Origin: an uncultured Prevotellaceae bacterium | GTDB lineage: Bacteria > Bacteroidota > Bacteroidia > Bacteroidales > Bacteroidaceae | Length of the DNA stretch: 64,000 bases | Assembly: GCA_900315455.1 (NCBI GenBank) | Contig: OMZE01000013.1 | Span: 49,067-113,066 of the forward strand | Direction of reading: 5' to 3' | Part shown: positions 35,987 to 46,215 of the stretch, in pieces | Position numbering within the stretch: position 1 is the stretch's first letter | Layout: the number at the start of each line of letters is the position of its first letter | Notes under the pieces: model-generated | What the model was told of the DNA's origin: nothing | Seen by the model: the letters and a program-made list of their open reading frames with translations, nothing else | The model's database searches: none | Position numbers and translations under genes: made by a program

Positions 35987-38900
35987 TTATTCTATCAGGC
36001 CTTTCTCCTTGAGTTGCTTATAGAGTTCGGTTCCTCCTTCATACTTCTTCAGAAAATCTGGGTCCAGTTCCAGCACTTTCTGCCACATCTTCACTGCTTC
36101 CTGTTTGTCACCCATCATCAGCAGGATTTCACCTTTGGAGTCGTAGTAGTAGGCCTCCTCTGGCATGAGTGCGATGGCGCGGTTGATGGTCTCGAGGGCT
36201 TTAGAGAAGTTATCGCCCTTGGCATATTCGTACGCTTGGCCATTGTAAGCCAACGCTAAATATGGAGCAGTTGACTCTGCATCCATTCGACTTGCAGCCT
36301 CAAGATATCCTACTCCGTCTGCCAACATTCCTTTAGATAACAAATCTACACCTTTTATCTTATATGCATTCACAACATCATCCTTGTAAGTAGAATCAGA
36401 TTGATACAATATTTCATAGTTTTCCAGTGCTTGGTTTAAATACATGTCATGTTTCTCCATGTCACTTCCTTCATAGAATATGGTGAAGAACCATTGTATC
36501 TCAGCCAAGCGGCCCCGATAAACATTTGGTTCCTTATCGAAAAGAAGGATATAGTTCTCTAAGGACTTAAGGCAATATTGTTCTGCCATGATTGTGTCCT
36601 CGGTTAAATAGTAAATTATCCCAATCTTTTTTTGAAGGTCTGCCTCGTTTGAAAGATAATCATCTGAACCCAGTGCAGAAAAATGCCCATAGTTTTCTAA
36701 AGATATCAAATAGAATTCAAGTGCCTTTACATAATCATTTTTGTTGTTGAATAAATCGCCCAAGTTTTTCTGGATTGTTGCCATGTTTACTCTATAGACA
36801 TCAGGATTATTGAGGAAGAGTTGAGTATATTCTTTCAATGCCTTGAGGTAATAGTTCTCTGCTTTATCGTAATCAGACATGGATAGGTACAAATCCCCTA
36901 ACTTATAGAGAGTTACCGAACAATCAGCACGATAAACTATAGAATCTTGATTTAACAGTTGATACCGATTGCCTAAAGCCTTTAAAAGGAAATCTTCAGC
37001 CTTAGAATAGTCTTTAAGTATGTAGTACAAATATCCGATATTATCCTGAAACATAGCCAAGTTGGCGCGGTAGGCATCGGGTTTCATGGAGAACAGTTGT
37101 GTTCCATGCTCTAACGCCATAAGGTAGCATTCCTCTGCTTTGCCGTAATTTAAGAGGACTACGTACGAATTGCCCAGATTATTAAATGCCATGGCAAGGT
37201 CTGCGCGGTTGGCATCGGGGTCCTGGGCAAATAATAATGTTCGGTTCTCCAACGCCTGGAGGTAGTATTCCTCTGCCTTGGTGTAGTCGTGGAGTTCGAA
37301 GTACAAATTCCCCAAAGATGATTGGGTAACAGCCAATTCTGCGCGGTAGGCATCGGGGTTCTGGGCAAATAACAAGGTGAGGTTCTCCAACGCCTGTAGG
37401 TAGTATTTTTCCGCCTTGACGTTGTCGTGGAGGTTTGAATATAACAAACCTAAATTTTCTTGTGTCCTGGCTAAATAGAAACGGAACGCATCTGGGTTAT
37501 ATTTGACCAGTCGGAAATAATTCTCTAACGCTTTGAGGAGATATTCCTCTGCCTTGGCGTAGTCGTGGTTGGCAATGTACAGCACCCCAATATTACCTTG
37601 GGTCATTGCCAAATCCGGACGAAAAGCATCAGGGTCCTGTGTGAACAATATGCTTCTGTTTTCCAAGGCTTCAAGATAGTATTTCTCAGAATAGTCTATT
37701 CTTTGGATAGTTTTATATAGGTTACCAATATTGTTTTGGACACTAGCCAAATTCCAACGATAAGCATTGGAATCTTGTTTAAACAATATGGTATAATTCT
37801 CCAACGCCTTGAGGTAATAATCCTCAGAATTGGTATAATTGTGGATGTCCCAATATAGATTTCCCAAATTGTTCTGCGATGCTGCTACTTTATTACGATA
37901 GGTATCAGGATATTGTGCGTAAAGTTCGAGGCGGCACGTAAATGCTTTCTGGTAATAATCCTCTGCTTTCTTATATTCAAGAGTTTCACGGTATAAATTA
38001 CCTAAATGATTCTGAAGGTCTGACAGTGTAAGAAGATCTTCTCCACACCCTCCTAAACAGATGAGATAGAATCGCTCTGCTTCCTTGAAATCACGCTGAC
38101 CATAAGCGAAATTCGCATACTCCCATACTGCATCGATACCAGTAGTATCTGCCAGTGCGGCGCGTTTCAACAACTCTCCTGCCTTCTTGTAGTTCTCCTC
38201 GCCACCAGCGAGTTTCAGGGTGTTGACCTGGCGTTGTAGCATGGCGAAGAAGGTTTTTGCGGCTTCTTGTTGTTGGGCTTTTTCGTCTTCGAGTTTGGCG
38301 ATGTCTTCGTTGAGACGTCGGACGTTCTCCACAGCGGTGATGTATTTGCCTGCAGCATTGAGGGTGAGGTAGGCCTCGGCTGCCTCATCGAGGCGGCCGG
38401 CATGGGCGAGTTCAATGAACTGCTGTTCCTGTTCGGAGAGCTCGCTGAGGTCGATACGGGCAAACTGGTCGACGTAGGTGTCGAGGTTTTTCAACTGACT
38501 GTCATAGCGGTCTTCCAACTCGTTGAGTTTGTCGTAGTATTCCTGCTCCTTGAGTTTCCCCTCTTTCTTGAGTTTCTCCAGTTCGGCGCGTGTCTGCTCG
38601 TATTTTTGATGGTAACTGTCCACCGACGATTGTTTCAGGTTGCTTTTCAGTTGGGTGAAATAACTGCTCTGCACCAGCACGATTTCGAACGGTTGTTGGT
38701 TGCGGGAGATGTTCCACTGTTCCACGGCGGTTTTGTTCATCAGTTCATACCCGGCCTTCGTGGCAGCACGGAAAGGCACCCTATCGCCAGGTTTCAGCGT
38801 GCGAAACGACAGCATGAGACGACCATCACTGCCCGATGCCGCAGAACCCGCGTCGCGCACCTCCACCTGCACACCAGCCAGTGGTGTCTTCTGCTGCTTC

Positions 38901-38995
38901 TGGTTATACTGCTTCACCACACAAGGCTGTGTGGCCTGCGCCATGGCGGCGAGGGCGGTGATGAGGATGATGATTGACAGGAATGCTCGTTTCAT
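35987..38995 (-). CDS. Exported long TPR protein, paralogue B
   Basis: 1002 residues. Signal peptide to about residue 20, then a small carboxypeptidase-regulatory-like domain (QKTPLAGVQVEVRDAG..SDGRLMLSF), a coiled-coil (about 110-195), and a long array of tetratricopeptide repeats of about 48 residues, of which about ten are regular (pattern KAEEYYLQALENRTLLFAQDP then DLAxxxxNLGNLY). Two more TPRs close the protein (ETINRAIALMPEEAYYYDSKGEILL). Ends are conserved with the upstream paralogue; the middle differs. Lower GC than neighbours. Likely a periplasmic or surface scaffold; no partner known. Confidence 0.85.
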   Translation of the reverse strand: MKRAFLSIIILITALAAMAQATQPCVVKQYNQKQQKTPLAGVQVEVRDAGSAASGSDGRLMLSFRTLKPGDRVPFRAATKAGYELMNKTAVEQWNISRNQQPFEIVLVQSSYFTQLKSNLKQSSVDSYHQKYEQTRAELEKLKKEGKLKEQEYYDKLNELEDRYDSQLKNLDTYVDQFARIDLSELSEQEQQFIELAHAGRLDEAAEAYLTLNAAGKYITAVENVRRLNEDIAKLEDEKAQQQEAAKTFFAMLQRQVNTLKLAGGEENYKKAGELLKRAALADTTGIDAVWEYANFAYGQRDFKEAERFYLICLGGCGEDLLTLSDLQNHLGNLYRETLEYKKAEDYYQKAFTCRLELYAQYPDTYRNKVAASQNNLGNLYWDIHNYTNSEDYYLKALENYTILFKQDSNAYRWNLASVQNNIGNLYKTIQRIDYSEKYYLEALENRSILFTQDPDAFRPDLAMTQGNIGVLYIANHDYAKAEEYLLKALENYFRLVKYNPDAFRFYLARTQENLGLLYSNLHDNVKAEKYYLQALENLTLLFAQNPDAYRAELAVTQSSLGNLYFELHDYTKAEEYYLQALENRTLLFAQDPDANRADLAMAFNNLGNSYVVLLNYGKAEECYLMALEHGTQLFSMKPDAYRANLAMFQDNIGYLYYILKDYSKAEDFLLKALGNRYQLLNQDSIVYRADCSVTLYKLGDLYLSMSDYDKAENYYLKALKEYTQLFLNNPDVYRVNMATIQKNLGDLFNNKNDYVKALEFYLISLENYGHFSALGSDDYLSNEADLQKKIGIIYYLTEDTIMAEQYCLKSLENYILLFDKEPNVYRGRLAEIQWFFTIFYEGSDMEKHDMYLNQALENYEILYQSDSTYKDDVVNAYKIKGVDLLSKGMLADGVGYLEAASRMDAESTAPYLALAYNGQAYEYAKGDNFSKALETINRAIALMPEEAYYYDSKGEILLMMGDKQEAVKMWQKVLELDPDFLKKYEGGTELYKQLKEKGLIE

Positions 38996-39048
38996 GGTGC
39001 TGATGTTTGATTGTCTGATAAACAAAGTAGTAGTTCAATCGTAGATGG

Positions 39049-42000
39049 TTAATTGTCCAAAAGTCCTTTCTTCTTGAGTTGACGGATAAACTCTGATTCT
39101 CCTTCATACTTCTGCAAGAAATCCGGGTCGAGTTCCTGTATTTTATGCCACATCTTCACCGCCTCCTGTTCGTCGCCCTTCATCAGCAGGATTTCGCCTT
39201 TGGAGTCATAGAGGTTGGCCTCCTCCGGCATGATGGCGATGGCCCGGTCGATGGTCTCGAGGGCTTTTTCGTATTTCTTTGCTCTCGCATAGGCATAGGC
39301 TGCAGCGTTATATCCGGATACGAGTCTTATATCGGAGATTTCTCCCGACTCTTGGCAACGCAGCAATAGGTCGACGGATTCATCAGGCTTGTTGAGATCG
39401 GCATCTCTTAAGGCTTGATAATACGTCAGATAGAGAAGTCTGATTTTGTATATGTTGCTTTGTGGATATGCCTCGTGCAATCGTTCATAACAGTCTGTCG
39501 CAAAGGAGAGCCACCTGTCGTATTCCTCCATTTTTGACAGGTATCTAAGAGTCATGGCTTCAAAATAGGATATTTGTGCTATTATGGCAAAATCTTCCCG
39601 TTCAACCTCTTTGTTCGGATGGGTATCAATATACAGTCTGTAATTGTCGTATGCCTGTTTCAGGAGCGAGTCTGCTTTTTCATTTTCATCCTTGAAGTAA
39701 TACAGAATGCCTAAAATCTGTTGGTTGTAAGAAATATCTGCCTTGTATTTGTTTTTGTCAAAAGAAACAATGTCTTCGAAGGATTCGTTGGTGTTCGTTC
39801 TGTTATTTTCAGCAAGAGTATATAAGTTGATGGCTTGTATATAGCACTCTTCCGCTCTCAGGGTATCTTCTATGTGAGATAAATACAGTTCACCTAAGTC
39901 GCTTTGCAACTTTGCCATGTCAGCATACTGGCCAAACTCATTCTTTTGTTCTTGCCTCAGTTTCTTGAGACACTCCAATGCTGCTTGGTAACTTTGCTCA
40001 GCCCTATTGTATTGTTCCGTTTCTACATAAATATCTCCAAGATCTCTTTGGGCCTCAGCAATTTCTTTTTCATGAATGGCGTAATGGCGCAACAGCAATT
40101 GGGTATAGTTCTCTTGCAATAGTTGCTTAAAAGAATTTGTGTCTATGTTTTGAAACCGTTCGTGCAAATTCGAATATGTAGAAACGAGTAGTTTAAACTT
40201 AAAGGTTGACATTGCTAAAGTCAACACTGTAAAATTTGATTCCTCTTGATTATTTTTGGCCCACGAATCAAGGAGGTTGAATGCGGTAGCCGTGCTTTCC
40301 GCCATCTTTGTTGAGTCGCCCATTACCAGATAGCAAAAAGCAATATCCAGATAGAGCGTTGCCGTGTTGAGGGGGGCCTCTTTGTAAAGTCCCTTTCTCA
40401 TGGCGTCTTGGTAATATTGGAGAGCCTTCTCCGGATTTCCTTTCGAAAAATAAGAATTGGCCATTTCGTACAACGATTTTGCACTGGAATCTTCATCGAG
40501 AGGAGTGCCCTCAAATCTTGCTTCGATTTCGTTGTACTCTTTTATGCATGCCTCAGCCTTTTGGTCCTCATCATTTTCCAAATATAGATTTGAAAGACTT
40601 AACCAATTCAATCGAGAGTTAATCCCTGGCTTCCCGTCTTTTTGTAATGCCGTTTGACAAGCCTCCTTGTAATACTTTTCGGCTTTAGCAAACAATTCTC
40701 CTGTTTTGAAATCGTGCCACAACTTTGCAAAATAATGATCAGGTTCATTTTGCCTACTTTCCAGCGCTTCAAGTCTTTCGGGGTCTTTTTCTGCAATGTA
40801 TTTGAAACTTCTCCATAAACTGCCGTAAAAATCGCCGAGCACTCTTTGTCTGATTTCGAGTGCTTCAAGGTATTCGGTGTTGTTTTCGGCAAGGAAAGCA
40901 TAGTCTTTCAGCGCCTCTATGAAGAAGTGTTCGGCTTTCTCATAGTCCTTTTTTTCATAGAAAAAACCTGCCATTCCTGATTTGATGGAAGCCATATCAG
41001 GTAAATATGCCATGCTGTCGCCCAGAACCAACAGGGCATAGTTGTCGAGTGCCGACTGATAGAATTCCTCGGCTTGGTCCTGTCGGGAAGTCCATTGTGA
41101 ATAGAGTTGTCCCAGCAAGTTTTGTGTGGAAGCAACTTCCTTGAGGCATTTCATTCCATCCTGTTCTGTCTGTTGCTTCCAAATGGCGAGGGCTTCAAGA
41201 TACATCGACTCTGCCCCGGAATAGTCCAGTTCGTATGCCTTGCATTTTCCAATCCTTATTCTTGTATTGGCAACGTAAGCCGAATAGCGTTCAGGCATGG
41301 AATCACATAGAATCAAGTAGTTGGACAGTGCGGAAGTGAAATATCCGACGGCCTTTTTCTCACCTCCAATTTGATGGTCTGCCAACATCTCTCCTACCCG
41401 GAATTGCAAGTCTGCGAATTGGGGTCTGTTGGTTTCGGGGTCTTCGTCGAACAACTTGGAAAAGTCGTTCATGGCCGACAAGAGAACATTCGTGGCTTCC
41501 TCGTATTTGTCGGCCAAGACCATGGTCGATACTTGTCTGTAGATGGATTCGTACAAAGCATCAATATTCGCTCTCTTTTGGCTGCGGAGTTCTTCTGTAG
41601 TCTTTATTACCCTGCTCAGTTCCAGATAGTCGCTGGTTTCGCTCGTCAGTTTTTTGCCCAGTTCCAGTGAGTCGTAAACCAGAACGGCCTCTTGGATTTT
41701 CCCTTCCTGCACCATGTCGAGAATTCGCTGTTCTTCGGCAGACACCTCACTGAGGTCGATACGGGCGAACTGGTCGATGTAGTTGTCGAGATTTTTCAGT
41801 TGCTCCCTGTATTTCTCATCAAGTTCATCGTATTTCTTGTTGAACTCCTCCTCTCTTAGTTCCCCATCCTTCTTCAACTGCTCCAATTCACGCACATTCT
41901 CCTCATATTTTGCCTGATAAGTATTCTTAGAGGTTTGGGTGAGTTTACCTACTAGTTGCGCAAATTCGTCGCTTTTTACCAGTACCAGGGTGAAGGTGAC

Positions 42001-42300
42001 ATTGCCGCGCGAGATGTTCCATTGTTCCACCGACGATTTGTTGAAGATTTCAAAACCCGGCTTCATGGCACTGACGTTGAGAACTTGGTCACCTGGCTTC
42101 AGTGTGTTGAAGATGAGGGCAAACCGTCCGTCGGCAGCCGACGTGGCGGTTTGTGCACCATCGACGTGCACTCTGACGCCGCTCAATGGTGTCTTTGCCT
42201 TTTTCCCATTATACTGCTTCACCACACAAGGCTGTGTGGCCTGCGCCATGGCGGTGAGGGCGATGATGAGAATTGCAAAAAAAAGGATGGTTCGTTTCAT
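39049..42300 (-). CDS. Exported long TPR protein, paralogue A
   Basis: 1083 residues, same architecture as the gene 53 bases downstream: signal peptide (LIIALTAMAQA), QPCVVKQYNGKK and a beta-sandwich with VEQWNISRGN, a coiled-coil, LKNLDNYIDQFARIDLSEVS, then TPRs and the same C-terminal motif ALETIDRAIAIMPEEANLYDSKGE. The central repeats are more irregular than in paralogue B. First gene of the three-gene operon. No good TAnnTTTG box is visible upstream; a heptanucleotide repeat lies 8-50 bases before the start. Confidence 0.85.
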   Translation of the reverse strand: MKRTILFFAILIIALTAMAQATQPCVVKQYNGKKAKTPLSGVRVHVDGAQTATSAADGRFALIFNTLKPGDQVLNVSAMKPGFEIFNKSSVEQWNISRGNVTFTLVLVKSDEFAQLVGKLTQTSKNTYQAKYEENVRELEQLKKDGELREEEFNKKYDELDEKYREQLKNLDNYIDQFARIDLSEVSAEEQRILDMVQEGKIQEAVLVYDSLELGKKLTSETSDYLELSRVIKTTEELRSQKRANIDALYESIYRQVSTMVLADKYEEATNVLLSAMNDFSKLFDEDPETNRPQFADLQFRVGEMLADHQIGGEKKAVGYFTSALSNYLILCDSMPERYSAYVANTRIRIGKCKAYELDYSGAESMYLEALAIWKQQTEQDGMKCLKEVASTQNLLGQLYSQWTSRQDQAEEFYQSALDNYALLVLGDSMAYLPDMASIKSGMAGFFYEKKDYEKAEHFFIEALKDYAFLAENNTEYLEALEIRQRVLGDFYGSLWRSFKYIAEKDPERLEALESRQNEPDHYFAKLWHDFKTGELFAKAEKYYKEACQTALQKDGKPGINSRLNWLSLSNLYLENDEDQKAEACIKEYNEIEARFEGTPLDEDSSAKSLYEMANSYFSKGNPEKALQYYQDAMRKGLYKEAPLNTATLYLDIAFCYLVMGDSTKMAESTATAFNLLDSWAKNNQEESNFTVLTLAMSTFKFKLLVSTYSNLHERFQNIDTNSFKQLLQENYTQLLLRHYAIHEKEIAEAQRDLGDIYVETEQYNRAEQSYQAALECLKKLRQEQKNEFGQYADMAKLQSDLGELYLSHIEDTLRAEECYIQAINLYTLAENNRTNTNESFEDIVSFDKNKYKADISYNQQILGILYYFKDENEKADSLLKQAYDNYRLYIDTHPNKEVEREDFAIIAQISYFEAMTLRYLSKMEEYDRWLSFATDCYERLHEAYPQSNIYKIRLLYLTYYQALRDADLNKPDESVDLLLRCQESGEISDIRLVSGYNAAAYAYARAKKYEKALETIDRAIAIMPEEANLYDSKGEILLMKGDEQEAVKMWHKIQELDPDFLQKYEGESEFIRQLKKKGLLDN

Positions 42301-42307
42301 GGTGGAT

Positions 42308-42350
42308 AAGGTTTATGGTTTGAGGTTTAAGGTTTAAGGTTTAAGGTTTG
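42308..42350. repeat. Heptanucleotide tandem repeat (AAGGTTT)
   Basis: About six 7-base units (AAGGTTT, ATGGTTT, GAGGTTT and three more AAGGTTT), directly upstream of the paralogue A start codon. Confidence 0.9.
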
Positions 42351-42380
42351 GAGGGGAAATCGTAAATCTCAAATCTTAAT

Positions 42381-42407
42381 TTTTCCCCGCCCCCGGGGCG
42401 GGGAAAA
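42381..42407. terminator. GC-rich hairpin after dedA
   Basis: A stem of 11 or more bp (TTTTCCCCGCC with GGCGGGGAAAA) 4 bases after the dedA stop. It lacks a long T run, so termination strength is uncertain. Confidence 0.55.
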
Positions 42408-42410
42408 TCT

Positions 42411-43037
42411 TTAACTCCTCTTTTTCTTCAGAAAATGCTTCCCTACAAAGTAGGCGATGGCGAGGACGACTAAAAGGATGATGGCCCACTTGATGTAGTC
42501 GCCATATTCCAGGATTTTGTCGTTGAGTTGGTCTTCGGGCACGAAGGAGTGGAGCCACCAGCCCAGGGCGGCAAGGATGGTGTGCCATGCACCTGCACCG
42601 ATGGTGGTGTAGAATAGGAACTTCCAATACGGCATCTTCGACAGTCCGGCTGGTATGGAGATGAGATGGCGGATGCCGGGGATGAGGCGCCCGGTGAGTG
42701 TTGCCACCACGCCATGGTCGTAGAAATATTTCTCGCTCTTCTCCACCTTCTCCTGGTTGAGCAGGCAGAGGTGTCCCCAGCGGCTGTTGGCAAACTTGTA
42801 GATGATGGGTCTGCCGAGGAAATAGCCCGCCACGTAGTTGATGGATGCCCCTACGTCGGCCCCTATGGTGGCGAAGAGCACTACGAGCACCACGTTGAGG
42901 TTGCCCGATGCAGCATGGTAGGCGGCAGGCGACACAACCAGTTCGGAAGGTACGGGTACGACGGTGCTCTCAAGGAGCATAAGGAAGAAGATGGTGGTGT
43001 AGTTGAGGTTTCCCAGGAGTGTGGTGATCCAGTTCAT
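42411..43037 (-). CDS. DedA family membrane protein
   Basis: 208 residues with the VTT/DedA pattern: a re-entrant start (TTIFFLMLLESTVVPVPSELVV), ADVGASINYVAGYFLGRP, and the conserved FTGRLIPGIRHLISIPAG-like segment (residues about 110-125) followed by WKFLFYTTIGAGAWHT. DedA proteins scramble or flip lipids such as undecaprenyl phosphate. The ATG at 43037 was chosen; an upstream frame to 43130 overlaps the TPR gene. Third gene after glnS and the TPR gene. Confidence 0.9.
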   Translation of the reverse strand: MNWITTLLGNLNYTTIFFLMLLESTVVPVPSELVVSPAAYHAASGNLNVVLVVLFATIGADVGASINYVAGYFLGRPIIYKFANSRWGHLCLLNQEKVEKSEKYFYDHGVVATLTGRLIPGIRHLISIPAGLSKMPYWKFLFYTTIGAGAWHTILAALGWWLHSFVPEDQLNDKILEYGDYIKWAIILLVVLAIAYFVGKHFLKKKRS

Positions 43038-43044
43038 GATGATG

Positions 43045-44454
43045 TCAGGAATGTTGTGTGGCGTAATGGTAATAATCCTCTGGCGGCATGTCGTTGGGGA
43101 AGAGGGCGCCGAGCACCGCCTTTGCCTCATGCGGGTCGCGCTCCACTGCGGTCTTCAGGTAGCGCAGGTATTCGTCGTTTTTCCCCAGGTCGTAGGCGCA
43201 GATGGCGAGGTAGGCATAGCCGTAGGGCAGTTGGTGGTCGTTCTTCTCCATCATCTCGCAGAGGATGTCGTAGGCCATGTTGATGAAGTTGTTGTCGTAG
43301 AGCGACATGGCGATGCGCATCATCACGCTGTTCGCTCCTCCCGACCTTTTCATTGCCTTGCTGAAACATTGTGTCGCCTCGTCGGTGCGTCCTGCAGAGA
43401 GGAGGATATGGCCACGCACCACGAGCATTTCGTTGTGGTCGCAGGGCAGGTCGAGGGTCTTGTCGACATAGGCGAGTGCCTCTTCGGTGTTGCCCCCCTT
43501 GCTGAGCGCGAGGGCGAGATATTGGTAGATTTCGGTGAGGTAGGGCGAATGCTTCGGCGCCATCTTCTCTGCCATGAGCAAGTGGAAACTGGCCTCGCGC
43601 AGCCTGTCGAGGTTGAGCAGGCATTCCCCCTGATAGAGTTCGCCAGCCTCTTTCTTCGGGCACACTTCGGAGTAGCGCTCATAGTAGTGCAGGGCTTCCT
43701 CGAAGTTGCTCATCTGCAAGAGGATGTAGGCTTTGTTGAGCAGCGCCTCATCGTCGTTGGGGTTGATGGCGATGGCATACTCGCTGCTTGTCATCGAGTC
43801 GTTGTGGCGTTGCTGTGCCAGTTGCACGGTGGCGAGCAGGTCCCAGTAGATGGCAGAGTAGGGCGACTCGTCGATGAGGGTGTTGAGAATCTCCTCACTC
43901 TTCTCATACTGTCCCCGCATGAAGTGGATGCGGGCCTGCAACTCACGGTAGTCGGGGTGCGTGGTCTCTTCCGACTTCAGGAGCCATTTCTCCGTCAGGT
44001 CGGTCTGCTCGTAGTCGGCGAATAGCGTGGCGGCATCGAGCACGAAGTCGGCACGGTCGCTGTCGGCCACCTGGTCGTAGCAGTCGTCGAGGTAGAGGTC
44101 GGCGGCGTCGGTGTCGTTCTCCACAATCATGATTTCTGCTTTCAGGTAGAAGTAGTCGAGGTCGCTCTTGTCTTCTATCTGCTCCACGAGGTCGAGGGCC
44201 TTTTCGGCATCGTTGTCTTGCAGCAGTGCCACCCTTGCCTTGAAGAGCAGTGGCGCAGTGGCGTTGGCATAGAGGGAGAGGGCATATTCGGCAGCCGCCA
44301 GACCCTTGGCGGTGTCGCCCTGGGCCTGGTAGTATTCGGCGATAGAGGTCAGTTCTTCGGAGTCGAGGATGATGTCCTCGCCCTCTTCGAGCGCGTCCTC
44401 ATATCGTTGCAGAATGTCTTTGAATTCGCTGCTGTCGAAATAGCCGTCTTGCAT
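43045..44454 (-). CDS. Cytoplasmic TPR protein
   Basis: 469 residues with no signal peptide, an acidic N-terminus and about ten TPR-like helix pairs (GDTAKGLAAAEYALSLYANA, NPNDDEALLNKAYILLQMSNFEEALHYYERY, GNTEEALAYVDKTLDLP). Function unknown; such proteins commonly follow glnS in Bacteroidota. It begins 6 bases after glnS and ends 7 bases before dedA. Confidence 0.85.
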   Translation of the reverse strand: MQDGYFDSSEFKDILQRYEDALEEGEDIILDSEELTSIAEYYQAQGDTAKGLAAAEYALSLYANATAPLLFKARVALLQDNDAEKALDLVEQIEDKSDLDYFYLKAEIMIVENDTDAADLYLDDCYDQVADSDRADFVLDAATLFADYEQTDLTEKWLLKSEETTHPDYRELQARIHFMRGQYEKSEEILNTLIDESPYSAIYWDLLATVQLAQQRHNDSMTSSEYAIAINPNDDEALLNKAYILLQMSNFEEALHYYERYSEVCPKKEAGELYQGECLLNLDRLREASFHLLMAEKMAPKHSPYLTEIYQYLALALSKGGNTEEALAYVDKTLDLPCDHNEMLVVRGHILLSAGRTDEATQCFSKAMKRSGGANSVMMRIAMSLYDNNFINMAYDILCEMMEKNDHQLPYGYAYLAICAYDLGKNDEYLRYLKTAVERDPHEAKAVLGALFPNDMPPEDYYHYATQHS

Positions 44455-44460
44455 GGTGCC

Positions 44461-46176
44461 TTATTTGTTCATCTTTGCCCACGTGTCTTTCAGTCCCACG
44501 GTCTTGTTGAACACTGGGTGTTCCGGGGTGCTGTCGGTGTCGGCCATGAAGTAGCCGATGCGCTGGAACTGCAGGTAGTCGCCGGGACGCATCGTGGCGG
44601 CATACTCCTCTACGTAGCAGTTGTCGAGCACGGTGAGGGAGTCGGGGTTGAGGAGTTCGCGGAAGTCGATGTCGCTGGCACCGGGGTTCTCCACACGGAA
44701 CAGGCGGTCGTAGATTCGCACCTCAGCCTTGCGGCAGTGGTCGGCCGACACCCAATGGAGCGTGCCTTTCACCTTGCGGTTGGCACCTTCCATGCCGCTC
44801 TTGCTCTGCGGGTCGTATTCGGCGTAGATTTCCTCGATGTTGCCGTCGGCGTCTTTCTTGCATCCGGTGCACATTACGATGTAGGCGTTTTTCAGGCGCA
44901 CCTCCTTACCGGGAGTCATGCGGAAGAATTTCTTCGGCGCGTCTTCCATGAAGTCTTCGCGCTCTATCCACAGGTTCTTTGAGAAGGTGATGGTATGGGT
45001 GCCGTCGGCCTCATTCTCGGGGTTGTTGATGGCGACGAGTTCCTCGGTCTGTCCCTCGGGGTAGTTGGTGATGACCAGTTTCACGGGGTTCACCACGGCA
45101 CTCACGCGGGTAGCACGGGCGTTGAGGTCCTCGCGTACGGCAGCCTCGAGGAGGGCGACATCGTTGAGGGCATCAAACTTCGTGTAGCCTATGGAGTCGA
45201 TGAACTTGCGTATGCTCTCGGGGGAGTAGCCACGGCGGCGCATACCGCAGACGGTGGGCATACGTGGGTCGTCCCATCCGATGACGTATTTCTCGTTGAC
45301 CAGCGCGAGGAGTTTGCGCTTGCTCATCACGGTATAGGTGAGGTTGAGCCTGTTGAACTCAATCTGCCGTGGGCGGTAGTCGGTGGTGTTGCCCTCTGCC
45401 TGGTTTTTCTCCACGAGGTAGTCGATGAACTTGTCGTAGAGCGGACGGTGGGGCACAAACTCCAGGGTGCAGATGGAGTGGGTCACTCCCTCGAAGTAGT
45501 CGCTCTGTCCGTGGGCGAAGTCATACATCGGGTAGGCGTGCCATTTCGTGCCGGTGCGGTGGTGTGGGGTGTGGATGATGCGGTAGATGATGGGGTCGCG
45601 GAAGTGCATGTTGGGGTTGGCCATGTCGAGTTTGGCGCGGAGCACCATCGACCCCTCTTCAGCCTCTGCGGTGTTCATCTTGTGGAAGAGGGCGAGGCTC
45701 TCCTCGATGGGACGGTCGCGGTAGGGCGATGCCGTTCCCGGCTCGGTGGGTGTGCCTTTCTGCTTGGCAATCTCCTCCGAGGTCTGCTCGTCGATATAGG
45801 CGAGTCCTTTGTTGATGAGCCAGATGGCGAAGTCCCACAGTTGCTCGAAGTAGTCGGAGGCGTAGTAGACGTTTCCCCAGTGGAACCCGAGCCATTTGAT
45901 GTCGTTGAGGATGTTTTCCACATACTCGTTGTTCTCCTTACTGGGGTTGGTGTCGTCGAAGCGCAGGTTGCACACGCCGTTGTAGTTTTCTGCCACGCCG
46001 AAGTCCATGCAAATGGCTTTGGCGTGTCCGATATGCAGGTAGCCGTTGGGTTCGGGTGGGAAACGGGTCTGTATCCTTCCGCCGTTCTTTCCCTCGGCGA
46101 GGTCTTTCTCTACCATTTGTTCTACGAAACTCAGACTGCGTTTCTCGCTATTTGTGTTCTCTGCTGTTGTTGCCAT
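44461..46176 (-). CDS. glnS: Glutamine--tRNA ligase
   Basis: 571 residues, class I GlnRS. The HIGH motif is in PEPNGYLHIGHAKA and the KMSKS equivalent in YTVMSKRKL; the LRFDDTNPSKE and WHAYPMYDFAHGQSDY segments are typical, followed by the beta-barrel anticodon domain. It heads the glnS-TPR-dedA operon and is expressed from a three-unit promoter-cassette array. Confidence 0.97.
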   Translation of the reverse strand: MATTAENTNSEKRSLSFVEQMVEKDLAEGKNGGRIQTRFPPEPNGYLHIGHAKAICMDFGVAENYNGVCNLRFDDTNPSKENNEYVENILNDIKWLGFHWGNVYYASDYFEQLWDFAIWLINKGLAYIDEQTSEEIAKQKGTPTEPGTASPYRDRPIEESLALFHKMNTAEAEEGSMVLRAKLDMANPNMHFRDPIIYRIIHTPHHRTGTKWHAYPMYDFAHGQSDYFEGVTHSICTLEFVPHRPLYDKFIDYLVEKNQAEGNTTDYRPRQIEFNRLNLTYTVMSKRKLLALVNEKYVIGWDDPRMPTVCGMRRRGYSPESIRKFIDSIGYTKFDALNDVALLEAAVREDLNARATRVSAVVNPVKLVITNYPEGQTEELVAINNPENEADGTHTITFSKNLWIEREDFMEDAPKKFFRMTPGKEVRLKNAYIVMCTGCKKDADGNIEEIYAEYDPQSKSGMEGANRKVKGTLHWVSADHCRKAEVRIYDRLFRVENPGASDIDFRELLNPDSLTVLDNCYVEEYAATMRPGDYLQFQRIGYFMADTDSTPEHPVFNKTVGLKDTWAKMNK

Positions 46177-46215
46177 AATATCGTTGTTTTGTTAAAATGC
46201 TATTCTAATAAGGTG

